Assembly (NCBI RefSeq): GCF_900102795.1
Contig: NZ_FMWG01000004.1
Coordinates: 62,001 to 126,000, forward strand
Source of the DNA: Epibacterium ulvae
GTDB lineage: Bacteria > Pseudomonadota > Alphaproteobacteria > Rhodobacterales > Rhodobacteraceae
Length of the DNA: 64,000 nt
Direction: 5' to 3'
Part shown: one piece after another, positions 61,664 through 64,000 of the stretch
Layout of the letters: each line of letters opens with the position of its first letter
Position numbering within the stretch: position 1 is the first letter of the stretch
The notes under the pieces: model-generated
Seen by the model: only the letters and a program-made list of their open reading frames with translations
Database searches by the model: none
Told to the model about the DNA's origin: nothing
Program-made: the position numbers and the translations under genes

Positions 61664-63010
61664 TCAGCTCCAGGGATAGGGGCTGTTGGAAACAGGATGC
61701 AGTTTGCCCTCTGCATAGCGGCTGAACCGGAAAGGCTGCAGCAGTGCGGATGTTTCGCCGGTGATCTCCTTGGCCACAAGCTCTCCGACACCGATCATTT
61801 TATACCCGTGGTTTGAATCGGCGATAATATAGCAGTTTTCGCGAAACACGTCGAAGACGGGGAAACTGTCCGGTGTGAAGCAGCCTACGCCGCCTGAGGC
61901 TTCTTTGTGATATTTTGGCATGGTGCCTGAGAAGCGTTCGTTGCAATGGGCTAGCGCAGAGACCCACATATGGGCGAACTCCGGGGAAGAGACAAATTCC
62001 GGGGAGGACGGGCCGTAAGGATCGATTGCGACATCATTTGCAGCCTTTTCAACGGGATAAGGCATAGCGCCGCCCTGAATGCCACCAAAGTTGAAATCGG
62101 GTTTATAATAGATACCCCACATGTCTTCGGTGAGAACACTGCCGTCTACGTCAGACAGAAGAGGCGCGTCGGTATCGACGTGAACAACCGGGGGCAATTT
62201 CCCGTCGTTGGTTTTGAAACTTTCAGGGTCGACGCGCAAAACGCCTTCCTCCAGCTGCCAGAAGGTCCACATGGGAATGCCGTTATGTACAGCGCCGTCC
62301 GCTCCTTTGATGCTGACACTGTCGGGCAGTTCGGCCATGGTCCAGAAATCACGCACCCAAGGGCCTGCGGCAACCACCAGATAGTCACAGGCAATGTGGC
62401 CTTTATCCGTGTCAACACCGGTGATGGCAGAGCTGGAGCGATTTGCGCCTTTTAGCCCGGTGACGGTCACGCCTGTGACAATGCGCACGCCCTCCTCTTC
62501 GGCCATTTTTGCCAAAGCATAGATCGCGGCTGCATTGTGCGCGTAGCCGCCTTTTTTCTCATGCAGGACAGAAGTGATGTTTTGGGCGCGCCAATCCGAA
62601 AAGATTTCTTTCATGTAGGCGGTGCACTCGGCTTCGCCTTCGATGAAGTCAGAGGTGTATCCGATCGCTTGTTGCTCTTTGTAGATTTGAGCCACGTCTT
62701 CATGCATGGATTCTGCAGAGATCTGTAGATAGCCAACAGGATTATATTGAAACGCTTCGGCATTGGCTTCCCAATGGGTGACCGAATGAGCCATCAATTC
62801 CCGCATGGCAGGTTGGTAATAGTTGTTGCGCACAACACCGCACGCGATGCCAGAGGCTCCGGCTGCGATACCGGATTTATCGATCACAACGATATCTTCA
62901 CCTGTGCCTTTTCCGCTGGATTTGAGCGATTTTGCCAGATGCAATGCAGTCGAAAGGCCGTGAATACCCGCGCCAATGATCAGATAAGGCACGTTTTGAG
63001 GGAAGGACAT
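61664..63010 (-). CDS. FAD-dependent amine oxidoreductase (DAO family, sarcosine/dimethylglycine oxidase-like)
   Basis: A 448-residue flavoprotein. The FAD-binding GAGIHGLSTALHLAKSL is at residues 13-29, the second dinucleotide segment VVIDKSGIAAGASGIACGVVRNNYY near 40-65, YLVVAAGPWVRDF near 210, and the C-terminal NHGYKMIGVGELVAKEI near 405. It resembles the SoxB-like branch of the DAO family, which oxidises N-methylated glycines. It is divergent from the GbcA-like Rieske gene, so it could oxidise the dimethylglycine or sarcosine formed after demethylation. The exact substrate is inferred from context. Confidence 0.82.
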   Translation of the reverse strand: MSFPQNVPYLIIGAGIHGLSTALHLAKSLKSSGKGTGEDIVVIDKSGIAAGASGIACGVVRNNYYQPAMRELMAHSVTHWEANAEAFQYNPVGYLQISAESMHEDVAQIYKEQQAIGYTSDFIEGEAECTAYMKEIFSDWRAQNITSVLHEKKGGYAHNAAAIYALAKMAEEEGVRIVTGVTVTGLKGANRSSSAITGVDTDKGHIACDYLVVAAGPWVRDFWTMAELPDSVSIKGADGAVHNGIPMWTFWQLEEGVLRVDPESFKTNDGKLPPVVHVDTDAPLLSDVDGSVLTEDMWGIYYKPDFNFGGIQGGAMPYPVEKAANDVAIDPYGPSSPEFVSSPEFAHMWVSALAHCNERFSGTMPKYHKEASGGVGCFTPDSFPVFDVFRENCYIIADSNHGYKMIGVGELVAKEITGETSALLQPFRFSRYAEGKLHPVSNSPYPWS

Positions 63011-63298
63011 TGGGGGCTCCGTTTGCTGTTCCGGCCCAGGGCCGATCTGACGGCTAGAATGGGATGTCGCGGGCCCCTGCTTTCAAGAAATCTTGCCGTA
63101 TATTTTTGAAATTGCGTCAGCCGCACGTCGAAACTGTGGATTTGTTCAACTTGTTTCTTGGCTGTGTCTTATGGTCAATCGGAACGTGCATGGGCAAGTT
63201 TGGGGAAGGAGTGATGGAGAATGGCGCAATATCGAAAGTAGGATGATTTGGACCCGTGCTAGGCGTTTGAAAACAACACTATCCAATAGGGTTTTCCA
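63011..63298. promoter_or_regulatory. divergent intergenic region, FAD oxidoreductase / Rieske
   Basis: This 288-base gap separates two divergent genes and must hold both promoters. No clear operator repeat, -35/-10 pair or small gene was recognised. Confidence 0.35.
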
Positions 63299-64000
63299 AT
63301 GTCAGCCATCGATGCCAACAACAGCCTGCGTGTTGCCCTGGACACATGCCAAGAGGGGCATTCGCTGCCGCGTGCGTTCTACAATGACCCAGCGATTTTT
63401 CAGTCCGATATGGAGGGGATCTTTTACCGGGAGTGGTTGTTTGCTGCACCAGAGTGTGAATTGCCCAACCCCGGAGATTTTGTGACGCTGACGGTTCATG
63501 ACGCGCCAATCATTATTTTGCGCGATCAGGATGGGATCATTCGTGCGTTTTATAACTCTTGCCGCCATCGTGGATCACGGTTGTGTAAAAGCCCACGCGG
63601 ACATACGGCGCGGTTGGTATGCCCCTATCATCAATGGACCTATGAGCTGACAGGAAAGCTGATTTCGACCCGCTTTATGGGGGAGGATTTTGAAGCGGAC
63701 AAGTTTCCGCTGCGCCCGGTGCATGTGACATCGGTTGAGGGGTTGGTTTATATTTGTCTGGCGCAAACGCCCCCTGATCTTGAGAAATTTCGAGCAGATA
63801 TAACGCCTTATATTCAACCACATGATCCGCGGCGTACAAAGATTGTACATGAATCCACGATTGTTGAAGACGCCAATTGGAAGCTGGTGATTGAAAACAA
63901 TCGCGAATGTTATCACTGCGCGGGGGCACATCCGGAATTGCTGGTGTCTTTGGTGGAGATGGCTTTGCCAAATGATGCGCGGTTTGCGGATGAGTTGGCG
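63299..64000 (+). CDS. Rieske oxygenase alpha subunit, GbcA-like (cut by window end)
   Basis: The first 234 residues of a Rieske oxygenase; the frame is open to the window edge. It has CRHRGSRL and CPYHQWTYEL Rieske motifs near residues 84-110 and the iron-site segment ENNRECYHCAGAHPEL near 198-213. The NNRECYHC wording resembles glycine-betaine monooxygenase (GbcA) and stachydrine demethylase. Compared with the Rieske protein at 918-2018, it has a 20-residue longer N-terminus and is clearly a different subfamily. Neighbouring FAD oxidoreductase and OpuC-type transporter suit a betaine demethylation path. Confidence 0.85.
   Translation, partial: MSAIDANNSLRVALDTCQEGHSLPRAFYNDPAIFQSDMEGIFYREWLFAAPECELPNPGDFVTLTVHDAPIIILRDQDGIIRAFYNSCRHRGSRLCKSPRGHTARLVCPYHQWTYELTGKLISTRFMGEDFEADKFPLRPVHVTSVEGLVYICLAQTPPDLEKFRADITPYIQPHDPRRTKIVHESTIVEDANWKLVIENNRECYHCAGAHPELLVSLVEMALPNDARFADELA

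Overview
This window looks like part of an extrachromosomal replicon (plasmid or chromid) of a marine Rhodobacteraceae (Roseobacter-group) bacterium. The evidence is a RepB-type (Rep_3-like) initiator gene, an iteron origin and a divergent parA-parB operon at 28.4-32.3 kb, a HipAB-type toxin-antitoxin pair, and a gene content made almost entirely of ABC/TRAP uptake systems with matching catabolic genes. The genus is an inference from protein style only. I found no rRNA, tRNA, CRISPR array, transposase or prophage gene.

Layout. (1) 0-9.8 kb, plus strand: an RpiR regulator, a Rieske oxygenase of the quaternary-amine type, an aldehyde dehydrogenase, an FrhB-like iron-sulfur flavoprotein, a carboxymuconolactone-decarboxylase-like protein, a ferredoxin that has lost three of its four cluster ligands, a second RpiR paralogue, and a ProXWV-type betaine/choline ABC transporter. 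(2) 9.9-14.3 kb: a LysR regulator divergent from a three-gene operon of an Asp/Glu-racemase-superfamily enzyme, a sulfotransferase and a fused ATP sulfurylase/APS kinase, i.e. a dedicated PAPS-dependent sulfation module. (3) 14.5-16.0 kb: hipBA. (4) 16.3-22.0 kb: nitrilase plus a flavin-binding partner, a divergent AraC regulator, and a complete TRAP transporter. (5) 22.2-27.2 kb, minus strand: a sugar ABC importer without its ATPase, an SDR dehydrogenase and a GntR regulator, followed by about 1.2 kb of decayed sequence. (6) 28.3-31.2 kb: terminator, palindrome, parB, parA, iterons, repB. (7) 32.8-42.4 kb: LacI regulator with two visible operators, and a complete sugar ABC transporter with two isomerase/dehydrogenase pairs, probably for 3-keto-glycoside chemistry. 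(8) 42.4-55.5 kb: a YjiH-type membrane protein, two closely related LysR regulators bracketing an arginine/ornithine/guanidino-compound island (cysteine hydrolase, EamA exporter, ornithine cyclodeaminase, two M20 hydrolases, Gdx-type SMR exporter, plant-arginase-like ureohydrolase), then a cationic amino acid ABC transporter. (9) 55.8-64 kb: an OpuC-type quaternary-amine ABC transporter, a carbon-nitrogen hydrolase, an MmgE/PrpD protein, an FAD amine oxidoreductase, and a second Rieske oxygenase cut off by the window edge.

Taken together, the replicon carries modules for scavenging nitrogen-rich osmolytes and sugars. Both ends hold a Rieske oxygenase next to a betaine-type transporter. The most unusual parts are the ligand-poor ferredoxin inside the first Rieske operon, the neighbouring sulfation module, and the pairing of a guanidinium-type exporter with a ureohydrolase.
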